NCBI RefSeq assembly: GCF_000373365.1
Contig: NZ_KB891228.1
Location: 1 to 53,090, forward strand
Source: Parafrankia discariae
Lineage (GTDB): Bacteria; Actinomycetota; Actinomycetes; Frankiales; Frankiaceae
DNA length: 53,090 nucleotides
Reading direction: 5' to 3'
Below are positions 8,767 through 18,069 of the stretch, one piece after another. A program made the position numbers and the translations under genes. A model generated the notes under the pieces. That model worked only from the letters and a program-made list of their open reading frames with translations, was not told the DNA's origin and did not search any database. How positions within the stretch are numbered: position 1 is the first letter of the stretch; every line of letters starts with the position of its first letter.

Positions 8767-9659
8767 GGAGTGTCCTCGCGGTGCGGCGCCGCCCGCGGTG
8801 CGAGGCACCGGGCGAAGGCGCGGGCCGCCAGCACACCGGCCGCGTGCACCCGGTACTCCAGCGGATGGCGCGGGTCCTCCCCCAGCGGCGGCGCCGCGCG
8901 GACGTCCGCCGCGGCCAGTTCACCGAAGCGCCGGGCCAGCCCGGTGGGTGCCGTCCCGGTGGACCAGTCGACGTCGGCGGCCAGCCGCTCGGCCTCAGCC
9001 ACCCGCCACGGCCGGGCCGCCACCCCGCCCACGGCGCAGCAGACCCGCTCGCGGACCCGGTCGACGAGCAACGCGCAGGACACCAGCGACGGGAACGCGG
9101 CCTGCCGACCGCCGATCTTGAGGTAGGTCTGCGGACCGCTCGGGCGGGGCACCCGGACCGCCGTCACCAGCTCGCCCGGCAGGCGGCCGGTGTTCAGGAA
9201 GTCGTCCAGGCCCGCGGCACGCGACCCGCTCTCGGAGGTGATCAGCACCTCGGCCTGGGCCGCGGTGAGGAACGTGAGGAGGTCGCCGCGCGGGTTGGCG
9301 GAGCCGAGCGCCCCGCCGACCGTCCCGCAGTTGCGGATCTGGACGGACCCGACCACCCGGGACGTCGCCGCCAGGCCGGGCGAGAGGGACCAGCCGGCCA
9401 GCTCGGTGTACGTGACCCCGGCGCCGATCGTGAGGGTGTCCGCGCCCGCCCCGCGCACCCGCAGCTCCAGCACCCGGCGCAGCGCGACGATCACCGCCGG
9501 CCGGCGCGTCCCGGTGCGCAGCGCGGGCACCAGATCGGTGCCTCCGGCCAGCAGTTCGACCGGCCGGCCCGCCCGCGCCTCGGCGGCCAGGGAGGCCACG
9601 GCCTCGCCGACCGTCCCGGGCCGGTGCAGTGCGGTCGACGGACCGCCGGGCGTCGTCAT
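8763..9659 (-). CDS. xdhB: Xanthine dehydrogenase, FAD-binding subunit
   Basis: The 298-aa subunit of the CoxM/XdhB family is the first gene of the leftward purine operon. The FAD-binding motifs are LLAGGTDLVPALR near residue 40 and IRNCGTVGGALGSANPRGD near residue 110. The C-terminal CO-dehydrogenase flavoprotein domain follows. It takes electrons from the 2Fe-2S clusters and passes them to NAD+ or another acceptor. No Shine-Dalgarno site precedes the ATG, which fits the closely placed promoter-like hexamers described at 9670-9699. Its stop overlaps the next gene's GTG. Confidence 0.93.
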   Translation of the reverse strand: MTTPGGPSTALHRPGTVGEAVASLAAEARAGRPVELLAGGTDLVPALRTGTRRPAVIVALRRVLELRVRGAGADTLTIGAGVTYTELAGWSLSPGLAATSRVVGSVQIRNCGTVGGALGSANPRGDLLTFLTAAQAEVLITSESGSRAAGLDDFLNTGRLPGELVTAVRVPRPSGPQTYLKIGGRQAAFPSLVSCALLVDRVRERVCCAVGGVAARPWRVAEAERLAADVDWSTGTAPTGLARRFGELAAADVRAAPPLGEDPRHPLEYRVHAAGVLAARAFARCLAPRAAPHREDTP

Positions 9660-9669
9660 GGGCCCGACG

Positions 9670-9699
9670 ATAGTGGTGGGACGTTACGTCGATGTTCAA
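9670..9699 (-). promoter_or_regulatory. Candidate promoter of the xdh/allantoin operon with overlapping palindrome
   Basis: On the minus strand TTGAAC (9699-9694) and CACTAT (9675-9670) are spaced 18 nt apart, as for a vegetative sigma factor. Transcription would begin about 4 nt before the xdhB ATG, giving an almost leaderless mRNA. The -35 hexamer lies inside TGTTCAACGAACA (9693-9705), a perfect 5-3-5 inverted repeat that could be a repressor operator. All of this is pattern-based; the regulator is unknown. Confidence 0.45.
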
Positions 9700-9732
9700 C
9701 GAACACTGCTCTACGTATCTTTACGTTCACTG

Positions 9733-9761
9733 TTGAGAGTCGCCGGAGACGAACCGATACG
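9733..9761 (+). promoter_or_regulatory. Candidate promoter of the Rieske oxygenase gene
   Basis: TTGAGA (9733-9738) and GATACG (9756-9761) are separated by 17 nt, with about 75 nt left to the ATG at 9842. It is divergent from the candidate xdh promoter and close to the TGTTCAACGAACA palindrome, so the two transcription units may share control. This is a motif match only. Confidence 0.4.
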
Positions 9762-9841
9762 CGCCGACAGCGACCATCCCGCAGAATGTGACGTATTGTT
9801 ACTTTCCGGACGCCGAGCCGAAATCCCGGGAGGCAGACCCG

Positions 9842-10903
9842 ATGACCGGTCGCCTGACCAACACCGATCCGGCGCTGCGGCACGGCTGGCATCCGGTCGC
9901 CCGGTCGTCCGAGGTCGTCGACGGGCCGATCGCCGTCCGGCTGCTCGGCGAGCCGTGGGTGCTGGCCCGGCTCGACGACCAGGTGGCGGCCTTCGCCGAC
10001 CGGTGCCCACACCGGCTCGCCCCGCTGTCGGCGGGGCGGGTGGAGGGCCACGAGCTCGTCTGCGGCTACCACGGATGGCGGTTCGCCGGGTCCGGGGAGT
10101 GCACCGCGGTACCGGCGCTCGGCCCGGCGACGCCGGCGCCGCGACGGGCCCGGGCCATCCCGCCCTGGGGGGTGACCGAGCGGCACGGGCTGGTGTGGAT
10201 CGCGCCCGCGGAGCCGTTCGCCGACATCATCGAGCTGCCGGAGGCGACCGAGGACGGGTTCGACGACGCCTGGTTGCCCGCCACGCGCACGACCGCCTGC
10301 GCCGGCCTGCTCGCCGACAACTTCCTCGACACCGCGCACTTCCCGTTCGTGCACGCCGCCACCATCGGCGCCGGCGAGGACACCGTCGTCGGGCCGTACC
10401 GGGTGGACGCCGACGGCGACGGCTTCCTGGTCCGGATGGACCAGCAGGTCGCCAACCCGGAGGATCCGGGGGTCGCGGCCGGGCTGCGGCCGCTCATCCA
10501 GCGCCGCACGTCGACGTACGTGTACCGCCCGCCGTTCATGCTGCGGCTGCGGCTGGAGTACCCCGACGCCGGGATCACGAACACGATCCTGTTCTGCCTA
10601 CAGCCCGAGGACACCGCCGCGACCCGCGTCCACACCCGCATCCTGCGCGACGACCTCGGCGGCGATCCCGCCCGGCTGGCCGAGGCCGTCCGTTTCGAGC
10701 AGGCGGTACTCGACGAGGATCTCGCCCTGCAGGAGCGCTTCACCATCGACGGCCTGCCGCTGATCTCCGGCGACGGCAGGGCGGCCGAGGAGGTCGGCAT
10801 CCGCGCGGACGCGGCGGGGGTGGCGCTGCGCCGGGTGCTGGCCGCGGTCGTCGCCAGGGCGGCCCGCGGCTCTCCCACCAGGGCAGCGGATATCCGACAC
10901 TGA
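9842..10903 (+). CDS. Rieske [2Fe-2S] non-haem iron oxygenase
   Basis: The 353-aa protein starts at the ATG at 9842, preceded by CGGGAGG. The Rieske cluster is seen as CPHR (Cys55, His57) and CGYHGW (Cys74, His77). The mononuclear iron site is DNFLDTAHFPFVHAA around residues 165-185. The overall layout is that of the ring-hydroxylating oxygenase large subunits of the vanillate-demethylase type. It needs a reductase partner that is not encoded nearby. Divergence from a xanthine dehydrogenase operon is reminiscent of HpxD, a Rieske oxygenase of purine use in Klebsiella. An oxidative step on a purine is therefore plausible but inferred. Confidence 0.88.
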   Translation: MTGRLTNTDPALRHGWHPVARSSEVVDGPIAVRLLGEPWVLARLDDQVAAFADRCPHRLAPLSAGRVEGHELVCGYHGWRFAGSGECTAVPALGPATPAPRRARAIPPWGVTERHGLVWIAPAEPFADIIELPEATEDGFDDAWLPATRTTACAGLLADNFLDTAHFPFVHAATIGAGEDTVVGPYRVDADGDGFLVRMDQQVANPEDPGVAAGLRPLIQRRTSTYVYRPPFMLRLRLEYPDAGITNTILFCLQPEDTAATRVHTRILRDDLGGDPARLAEAVRFEQAVLDEDLALQERFTIDGLPLISGDGRAAEEVGIRADAAGVALRRVLAAVVARAARGSPTRAADIRH

Positions 10904-10994
10904 GGCCGGCCCGGCGGGCGGCGGCACCGATCTACCATGTGATCAGGCAGGTGGCCGCACTGTCGGGCCGTGGGGCGCGGGCCGTGAGGCGCGG

Positions 10995-12245
10995 GTGGCA
11001 GTGGCCGACATGAAGGGCACCGATGTGACAGTGGCCGATGTGACAGTGGCCGACTTCGCCGCGAGCGTCTCGGCGGCGAGTTGGGACGACCTCGACCCGC
11101 GCGAGTTCGATCGGCTGCGCCGGCTGGTCGGGGCCGCCGGGGGCCGCGGCGACGGCACCCTCGCCGCGATGTCGGACGAACAGATCGCGCGGTCGCTGGG
11201 CGTCGCGCTGGTCGAGGACGGCCGCACCCGGCCGTGTGTCGGGGCGGTGCTGCTGTTCGGCCGGCCCGAGGCGCTGCGGGCGCACGTCCCCAACCACGAG
11301 GCCGCCATCCAGGTCATCGGGCCGGAGACCGGCGAGCCCTCGACCGGGATGAACGACTTCTTCCGCTGGCCGCTGCTGCGCCTCACCGAGGAGTTGCTGG
11401 CCCGTTTCCGGGCCCGCAACCCCGAGCGTGAGATCCGTTACGAGCTGGTGCGCACCGGTGTGCCCGCCTACGCCGAGCCGGCGTTCCGCGAGCTGCTCGC
11501 CAACGCCTTCGTCCACCGCGACTACACGGCGGCCGGTGCCGTCCACGTGCAGTGGACCGGCGAGGGCATCGAGATCTCCAGTCCGGGTGGCTACGCCGAC
11601 GCCGTGCGCGACCCCGCCGCCCGGCTGCTCGCGCGAGCACCACGGCCGCGCAGCCCGCTGCTGGCGGACGCGTTCCGCCGGGCGGGGATCACCGACCGCT
11701 CCGGGCGGGGGATCCGCCGGGCGCACGCCGCCCAGCTCCGCAACGGCCTGGCCGCGCCGGAGCACACCGGCTCGACCGCCGACGCCGTGGTCGCCGTCCT
11801 CCCCGGGCGACCCGCGGATCTGGCGTTCGCGTTGTTCGCCGTCGGCCGGGAGTACGGCGGCCACCCGCTGGCGCTGCCGGACCTGCTGGTCCTCACCGCC
11901 GGGCTGGGCGGGCGCACGCTGCGGACGGCCGACGTCGCCGAGCTGCTCGGCACCGACAAGGATCGGGCCCGCCGGCACCTGACGGCCATGGTTCACAACG
12001 GTCTGATGGAGGTCACCGGCGGGGGCGGTGTGCGGATCTGGGTGCCGTCCGCCCAGGTGCGGCGCGCGCTGCGGGAGGGCGTGAGCCAGCCGCACGCGCG
12101 TTCGCCGCGCCCCGCGGGGCGTGACGAACGCGCCGAGTCCGCGCCACCGGTCTCGGCCGCGCCACCGGTCTCGGCCGCGCCGCGGGGCTGGGTCCTCCCG
12201 GAGGGTGGCCCGGCGCTGCCGGCACGGCGGGTTTCGGACGGCTGA
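10995..12245 (+). CDS. ATP-binding transcriptional regulator (AlbA-type helicase-like, HATPase)
   Basis: The 416-aa protein has the HATPase_c_4 region typical of RecG-like/AlbA_2 regulators: FRELLANAFVHRDYTAAGAVHV, EISSPGGYAD, and NPLL-like SPLLADAFRRAGITDRSGRGI. A winged-helix-like segment follows (TADVAELLGTDKDRARRHLTAMVHNGLMEVTG). The usual N-terminal AlbA_2 domain appears absent; the protein begins around WDDLDPREFDRLRRLV. The start is uncertain: GTG at 10995 or ATG at 11010. The first codons lie in a perfect 15-bp tandem duplication (11022-11051). The C-terminus has an APPVSA repeat. Possible targets are the flanking purine genes, but nothing in the sequence proves it. Confidence 0.75.
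   Translation: MAVADMKGTDVTVADVTVADFAASVSAASWDDLDPREFDRLRRLVGAAGGRGDGTLAAMSDEQIARSLGVALVEDGRTRPCVGAVLLFGRPEALRAHVPNHEAAIQVIGPETGEPSTGMNDFFRWPLLRLTEELLARFRARNPEREIRYELVRTGVPAYAEPAFRELLANAFVHRDYTAAGAVHVQWTGEGIEISSPGGYADAVRDPAARLLARAPRPRSPLLADAFRRAGITDRSGRGIRRAHAAQLRNGLAAPEHTGSTADAVVAVLPGRPADLAFALFAVGREYGGHPLALPDLLVLTAGLGGRTLRTADVAELLGTDKDRARRHLTAMVHNGLMEVTGGGGVRIWVPSAQVRRALREGVSQPHARSPRPAGRDERAESAPPVSAAPPVSAAPRGWVLPEGGPALPARRVSDG
11022..11051 (+). repeat. Perfect 15-bp tandem duplication at a gene start
   Basis: Two adjacent copies of GATGTGACAGTGGCC lie in the 5' end of the regulator gene and encode the repeat DVTVA. A partial third copy (GCAGTGGCC) precedes them. Because 15 is a multiple of three, copy-number changes would not shift the frame. 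Confidence 0.9.
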
Positions 12246-12254
12246 CCCGCCGCG

Positions 12255-14219
12255 TCAGGGCCGGACGTACAGCTCCCTGCCGAGCTGGGCGATCAGGCGG
12301 AGCGGCGAGGCGAGCCGGCAACCGAGGTCGCGGGCCGCGGTGTCGACGGCCGCGAGCTGGCCGAGCACCGCCTCCCAGGGGGCGTCGCTCATCAGGCCCG
12401 CCACCGGCAGCGGGCAGGCGGCCAGCACCCAGCCGCGTTCGACGACGACGAACCCGCCGCCCATCCCCTCCAGCGCCCGGGCCGCGGTCAGCATGTCCGC
12501 GTCGCCGGCGCCGACGATCACCATGTCGCCGGGGGCCGCCCCCGCGGTCGCCCCCAGCGCCCCGCGGGTGAGCCCGAGCCCGCGGACCATCCCGACCCGC
12601 ACCCGGTCGGCCCGGCCGGACCGGTCGAGAACCGCCGTCTTGAGCAGGTCGCGGGACGGGTCGGCGACGACGACGCCGTCGCGCAGGGTCGGTTCCACCC
12701 GGGCGACGGTCACCCGCGGCGGTTCGCCGCCCGCACCGAGCGGCCCGAGCCCGACCGACGACGCGGGGACTCCCGAAGCCGAGACTCCCGAGACCCCGGC
12801 CGGGGCCGCGGGACTCGTGGCGACGGCGGGGGCCCGGACGTCGACGATGGTGAGCCTGGTGTCGCGCCGGCCGCCCCAGTGCATGCAGGGTGAGGTGAAC
12901 GAACCGGTGTAGAGGCCGGTGGGCAGCCGCACCGAGGACGACGCCCACGTCGGGGCCGGGTCGAGGTTGTCGAAGAGCGCGCGGCCACGCTCGGCCGCGA
13001 TCCGCCCGCCGGCCACCACGACGTCCGGTGGGACCCGCGCGGTCAGGTCCTGCACGATCTGCAGGTCGGCGAGCCGGGCCGGGGCGATCGAGCCGAGCAC
13101 GTGGTCGAGGCCGAAGGCACGGGCGGGAGTGAGGGTGGCCTCCCGGACGACCCGGACGGCGGCGCCGCCCGCGCGGATCTCCTCCCGCACCCGGTCGTCG
13201 AGATGATCGGAGATCAGCCCGCCGCCCACCGGCGGCACCTCGGTTCCGGCGGGGCCACCGACGAGACGCGCGGCGCCTGGCAGGAACGCGGCGGACCCGG
13301 CGCTCCCGCCGAACGGGCCGGGCATCCCCGCCAGCGGGCCCGCCTGCCGGGGAACGACACGCGCGACGTCCACGACAGCGTCCCCGGCGGCGTCCACGAC
13401 GGCCTGGTCCGGCCAGATGGCCTCGTGGGCGGCGCCGCCCACGTGCGGGGCGGTGGGACGGGACGGGACGGCGAGCCCGTCGCGGAGGCCGGCGGGACCG
13501 CGGGGCAGGACGCGCAGCGGGGTGCCGGTGTGCAGCACGAGCGAGCGGCCGCGCGGGCCGTGGATCTGCTCGATCTCGGCGAGGTCGGTCAGCACCGTCA
13601 CCGTGCCGCGCGGCACGACGAGCCGGGCGAGCTCCCCCGGGCCGAGCAGCGTCCGCTCGACCGACGCGCGGGCGTCGACATAGGCCGGGAGGACGAACCG
13701 GCCGGCCGCGTCCAGGCTGCGGCGGGCGCCCGTGGCGCTCGGCCGGGTCACCGCGGCGATGTAGCGGCCGGCGATGAGGATGTCGCGCCGCACCAGCTCG
13801 CCGGTCTGGACGACGAACACCACCCCGCCGCGGATCGCGAAGTCGGCTTCGGCCCGGCCGGTGGCGATGTCGCGCAGCCGCTCGAGCTCGGCAGGGGTGG
13901 GGGTGAGGGGCTCGCGCAGCGGGGTGGGAACCGTCCCCGGGCGGGCGGCCCGGCTGGCGCGCGCGGCACCGGTGCCGCCGGGGGCTGACGCCGCCCGGCG
14001 TCGGCCGGGCACCCTGGTCACCGGGGAAGCGGCGAGCGGTGGGAGCGACCGCAGCGGCCCGGCGGGGACCGCCCCCGGTACCAACGGTGCCGGCACCACC
14101 ACACCCGGCGCCAACGACCCGGGCGCCACCAGTCCGGGTGGCACCGGCACAGGTGCGGCCGGGAACGCATGGGAGGGGACGGCGTCGACCGTACGGTCGA
14201 CGTCCCGCTCAGCGGTCAT
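12255..14219 (-). CDS. Adenine-deaminase-like protein, probably catalytically altered
   Basis: The 654-aa protein is recognisable as the adenine deaminase (AdeC) family. The N-terminal barrel edge is DFAIRGGVVFVVQTGELVRRDI. LVVPRGTVTVLTDLAEI follows, then LTPARAFGLDHVLGSIAPARLADLQIVQDL. The C-terminal domain reads VGMVRGLGLTRGA then MGGGFVVVERGWVLAACPLPVAGLMSD, written here as two pieces. The metal motif DAHxHIE of active enzymes reads DARASVE (residues 182-188), so both His ligands are replaced. The later AHDSHN-type motif is AGAAPGD, and the central barrel is shortened. A ~110-residue Pro/Ala/Val-rich N-terminal extension precedes the fold. It may be non-catalytic or have another activity. 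Its stop lies 9 nt from the convergent regulator gene's stop. Confidence 0.8.
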   Translation of the reverse strand: MTAERDVDRTVDAVPSHAFPAAPVPVPPGLVAPGSLAPGVVVPAPLVPGAVPAGPLRSLPPLAASPVTRVPGRRRAASAPGGTGAARASRAARPGTVPTPLREPLTPTPAELERLRDIATGRAEADFAIRGGVVFVVQTGELVRRDILIAGRYIAAVTRPSATGARRSLDAAGRFVLPAYVDARASVERTLLGPGELARLVVPRGTVTVLTDLAEIEQIHGPRGRSLVLHTGTPLRVLPRGPAGLRDGLAVPSRPTAPHVGGAAHEAIWPDQAVVDAAGDAVVDVARVVPRQAGPLAGMPGPFGGSAGSAAFLPGAARLVGGPAGTEVPPVGGGLISDHLDDRVREEIRAGGAAVRVVREATLTPARAFGLDHVLGSIAPARLADLQIVQDLTARVPPDVVVAGGRIAAERGRALFDNLDPAPTWASSSVRLPTGLYTGSFTSPCMHWGGRRDTRLTIVDVRAPAVATSPAAPAGVSGVSASGVPASSVGLGPLGAGGEPPRVTVARVEPTLRDGVVVADPSRDLLKTAVLDRSGRADRVRVGMVRGLGLTRGALGATAGAAPGDMVIVGAGDADMLTAARALEGMGGGFVVVERGWVLAACPLPVAGLMSDAPWEAVLGQLAAVDTAARDLGCRLASPLRLIAQLGRELYVRP

Positions 14220-14499
14220 GACGCCCTCCGGAACTCACCGGTCGACGCCGCCGACCGCCCGGCCACGGACCCGCGCGGCGCGCCGCGCGGCGGCCGGGCC
14301 GACCTCGACCCCGCCACGACGCGCCCGCGCCCGCGGTTTCCGCCGCATTGCTCTACAGCCGCATTCTCGTACGAGAGGGACACGTCGCGTGGTGGGGTGT
14401 CAGGAAGCAAGCAATGCCACGTGCACCACATCACAGCCTGTGACCTGCGGTTGCGCACGTGAAAGACCGCCGGCCGCCCGCCGCGGAGTGCCACGCCGC
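14220..14499. promoter_or_regulatory. Upstream region of the adenine-deaminase-like gene with two palindromes
   Basis: This 280-nt gap holds no gene. It has a perfect 12-nt palindrome, TCTCGTACGAGA (14365-14376), and a 5-3-5 inverted repeat, TCACAGCCTGTGA (14431-14443). The region is upstream of the leftward 12255-14219 gene and downstream of the leftward ABC operon. The palindromes are therefore more likely operators for the former than terminators of the latter, but this is inference. Confidence 0.4.
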
Positions 14500-15324
14500 T
14501 CACCCGCGCCGGGCGGGGTCGGGGCCGTACCTGGCCAGCACGACGGCCTCGGCGAGGCCCAGCAGGGCGTAGACGGCGACGCTGGCGGCGGTGATCACAA
14601 CCACCGAGGCCCACACCCCGCCGTAGTCGAACGTCTGCTGCGCGCGTTGCATGAAGTAGCCCAGCCCCTTGCCGGTGGCCAGCCATTCCGCGAGCAGCGC
14701 GCCGATGATCGCCCCGGGCACCGAGATGCGCGCCGAGACGAACAGCGCGGGCAGCGCGCTCGGGAGCGCCACCTTGCGCAGCACCGTGAACGGCCCACCG
14801 CCGTAGGCGACGACGAGGTCGGCGGCCGCCGCGGGCCCGGAGCGGAGACCGAACACCAGGTTCACCAGGGACGGGAAGAACACGACGATCCCGGCGATCA
14901 CCGAGACCGCCAGCAGGCCGCGGCCGAAGACGAGGGTGAGCAGCGGCGTCATCGCGACCAGGGGCACCGAGCGCAGTGTCATCGCCACCGGCATCAGCGA
15001 CTGCTCGACCGCGCGGTTCAGCACGAACGCGACGGCCGCGCCGAGCGCGGCGAGGGTGCCGGCGACGTAGCCGACCGCCGCGTCGCCGAGGGTGTGCCAC
15101 AGGCCGCTGAGGATGACGTCGCGGTTCTGGGCGGCGTCCGGCTCGGTGAACAGGTACTCCCAGACGGCGCCGGGGTCCTTGGCGACGAGCGCGTTGAGGT
15201 CGAAGGCCTCGATGAACGCGTACCAGAGCCCGACGATCACCGCGGTGGACGCGACGACCGAGAGCAGCGTCCGACCGGCCCGCGCCACGATCACTCGGGC
15301 CGTGGTCGGCGTCAGGATGGTCAT
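14500..15324 (-). CDS. ABC transporter permease (NMT1-linked)
   Basis: The 274-aa integral membrane protein has about six helices and belongs to the BPD_transp_1 (SsuC/TauC/ThiX-like) family. The EAA loop is seen around ADLVVAYGGGPFTVLRKVALPSALPALF, given here in part as VLRKVALPSALPAL, then PGAIIGALLAEWLATGKGLGY. The ATG overlaps the stop of the second permease as ATGA. It is the last gene of the four-gene import operon. The substrate cannot be told from the permease. Confidence 0.88.
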   Translation of the reverse strand: MTILTPTTARVIVARAGRTLLSVVASTAVIVGLWYAFIEAFDLNALVAKDPGAVWEYLFTEPDAAQNRDVILSGLWHTLGDAAVGYVAGTLAALGAAVAFVLNRAVEQSLMPVAMTLRSVPLVAMTPLLTLVFGRGLLAVSVIAGIVVFFPSLVNLVFGLRSGPAAAADLVVAYGGGPFTVLRKVALPSALPALFVSARISVPGAIIGALLAEWLATGKGLGYFMQRAQQTFDYGGVWASVVVITAASVAVYALLGLAEAVVLARYGPDPARRG

Positions 15325-16093
15325 CGGGCGCCTCCGGGATCGCCGTGGGGGGCCCAGGGCGTGAGCAGCCGGGCCAGCAGCGCGGTCAGGGCGTAGCCGA
15401 GGCCGGCGACGGCGGAGGCGATCAGGGCGAGCGCCCAGGTGCGCGGCACCTCGAGCGCCTGCTGCGAGTTGACCATGGCGATGCCCAGGCCGCGGTCGGC
15501 GCCGAGGAACTCGCCGATGATCGCGCCCAGGACCGCGGCCGGCGCGGCGATCTGCAGCGCCGCGAAGGTACTCGGCAGGGCGGCGCGCAGCCGGACGTGG
15601 CGCAGCTGCGCCACGACGCCGCCGCCGCTGGCCCGGATCACGTCGAGGCTGGCCGGGTCGGCGGCGCGCAGGCCGAGCAGGGTGCCGACCAGCGTCGTGA
15701 AGAACACCGAGATGCCGGCCAGCGCCTTCTGCGGCGTGCTGCCGTCGAACACGGTGGTCAGAATCGGGCCGATCGCGATGATCGGCAGACAGTAGGAGGC
15801 CACTCCGATCTGGAGCAGCACCCGTTCGACGACGGGGACGCCGAAGAACAGCACCGCCAGGCCGACCGCCAGGCCGTTGCCGATGAGCCAGCCCTGGGCC
15901 GCGATCGACATCGTCGACCGGGCCGACGTCCAGAGCAGGCGGTGGTCGTCCCACAGGGCGCGGGCGACCTCCCAGGGTGTGGGCACGACGCCGCCGCGGT
16001 CGAGCAGCGTGACGGCGAGCAGCCACCACAGGGCGACCAGGCCGGCGACGCCGATCGTCCCGCCGAGCCACGCCGGCCGGGTCACCGGCCGGG

Positions 16094-16097
<4 letters not shown>
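15321..16097 (-). CDS. ABC transporter permease (NMT1-linked), second subunit
   Basis: The 258-aa membrane protein belongs to the same permease family as its neighbour, with the EAA-like loop [20 protein letters not shown] followed by [32 protein letters not shown], given here in part. Two different permeases suggest a heterodimeric channel. Start and stop are both ATGA overlaps with the flanking genes, so translation of the operon is tightly coupled. Confidence 0.88.
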
Positions 16098-16938
<841 letters not shown>

Positions 16939-16942
<4 letters not shown>

Positions 16943-18069
16943 GTGAGATCTGGCTTCTCCTGGTAGAGCTCCTTGATGATGGACAGGTCGAACAGCTCCT
17001 CGGCGGTGATGCTCACGCCCGCGATCCCGAGAGTCTCGATGTTCTCCTCGACAAGCTTGTCGGTGACCGTGAACAGGCCGTTCGCCTTCGTGTCGGCGGT
17101 CAGGATGAGAGCGTTCTGGTCCTTGCTCTCCAGGGTCTGCTCCTCCTCGTCCAGGCCGAGGTCCTTTCCGTAGACGGTCGCCGCCAGGTGCGCGCCGAGC
17201 GCGGGATCGGCCAGCGAGTCCTTCCATCCGCGGATCTCGGCGGTGAACGCGGCCTTGATCTTGTCCCGTTCCTTGTCGATGGACTCGGTACGGACCATGT
17301 AGGTCTCGGAGACCAGCGGATAGTTGTGGTCGGCGAGCAGGAAGGTGGTCACCTCGAAGCCCTTGACGCGCAGCAGGTTCGGCTCGTTCGTGACGAAGGA
17401 GAACCAGCCGTCCACGGTGCCCGTGGTGAGCGGCAGCGGGTCGAACTCGACCGGCACCTTTTCGATCGACTTCGAGTCGATCTTGTTCGCCTTGAGGAAG
17501 GCCGACCAGACGCTCTCGTTGGTCGCCTGCACCCCGATCTTCTTGCCGACCATGTCCCGCGGGCCGGCGATGGGCTTGTCCGCCATGGAGACGATCGCGA
17601 ACGGGTTCTTCTGGTACTGCGCGCCAATGATCTTGATCGGTGCGCCGTTGAGGATGGCGTTGCCGGTGATGTCGGGGGCGGAGATGCCGATGAACGCCTT
17701 GCCGGTCGCGACGTCGGTGTCCTGTGGCGTCGCGGACGGGCCGCCGGCGATCATGTTGACGCCGGAGAAGCCGGCCGCCTTGTAGTAGCCCCTCTGATCC
17801 GCGATGTAGGCACCGGCGAACTCGGCGTTCTTGATCCAGGAAAAGCGGATGTCGAGGACACCGAAACCGCTGCCGGACGAGCCGGCGTCGTCGCTGTCGT
17901 CGCCGCACGCGGCGAGCAGACCGCCACCCCCGAGCGCGAGCAGCGCCGCCCCGGCCGTCGCCCCCATTCCCCCGCGGAGGAACCCGCGTCTGTCGAATCC
18001 CGCGCTGCTGCCTGTCGCCACCGAACCCCCATCGAACGCGCCCGCGGCACCCCGTTCAGCCGTTCCCAT
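16939..18069 (-). CDS. NMT1/THI5-like ABC substrate-binding lipoprotein
   Basis: The 376-aa secreted binding protein has a twin-arginine motif (DRRGFLRGG) and a lipobox (LLAAC), so it is a TAT-exported lipoprotein. The mature part has the NMT1 fold: a start with [25 protein letters not shown] (shown here in pieces: [21 protein letters not shown]), [16 protein letters not shown], and [15 protein letters not shown]. Relatives bind thiamine-pyrimidine precursors, riboflavin, nitrate or sulfonates. Position between purine genes and urease suggests a nucleobase, pyrimidine or ureide ligand; this is inference. It is the first gene of the operon, divergent from ureA. Confidence 0.9.
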
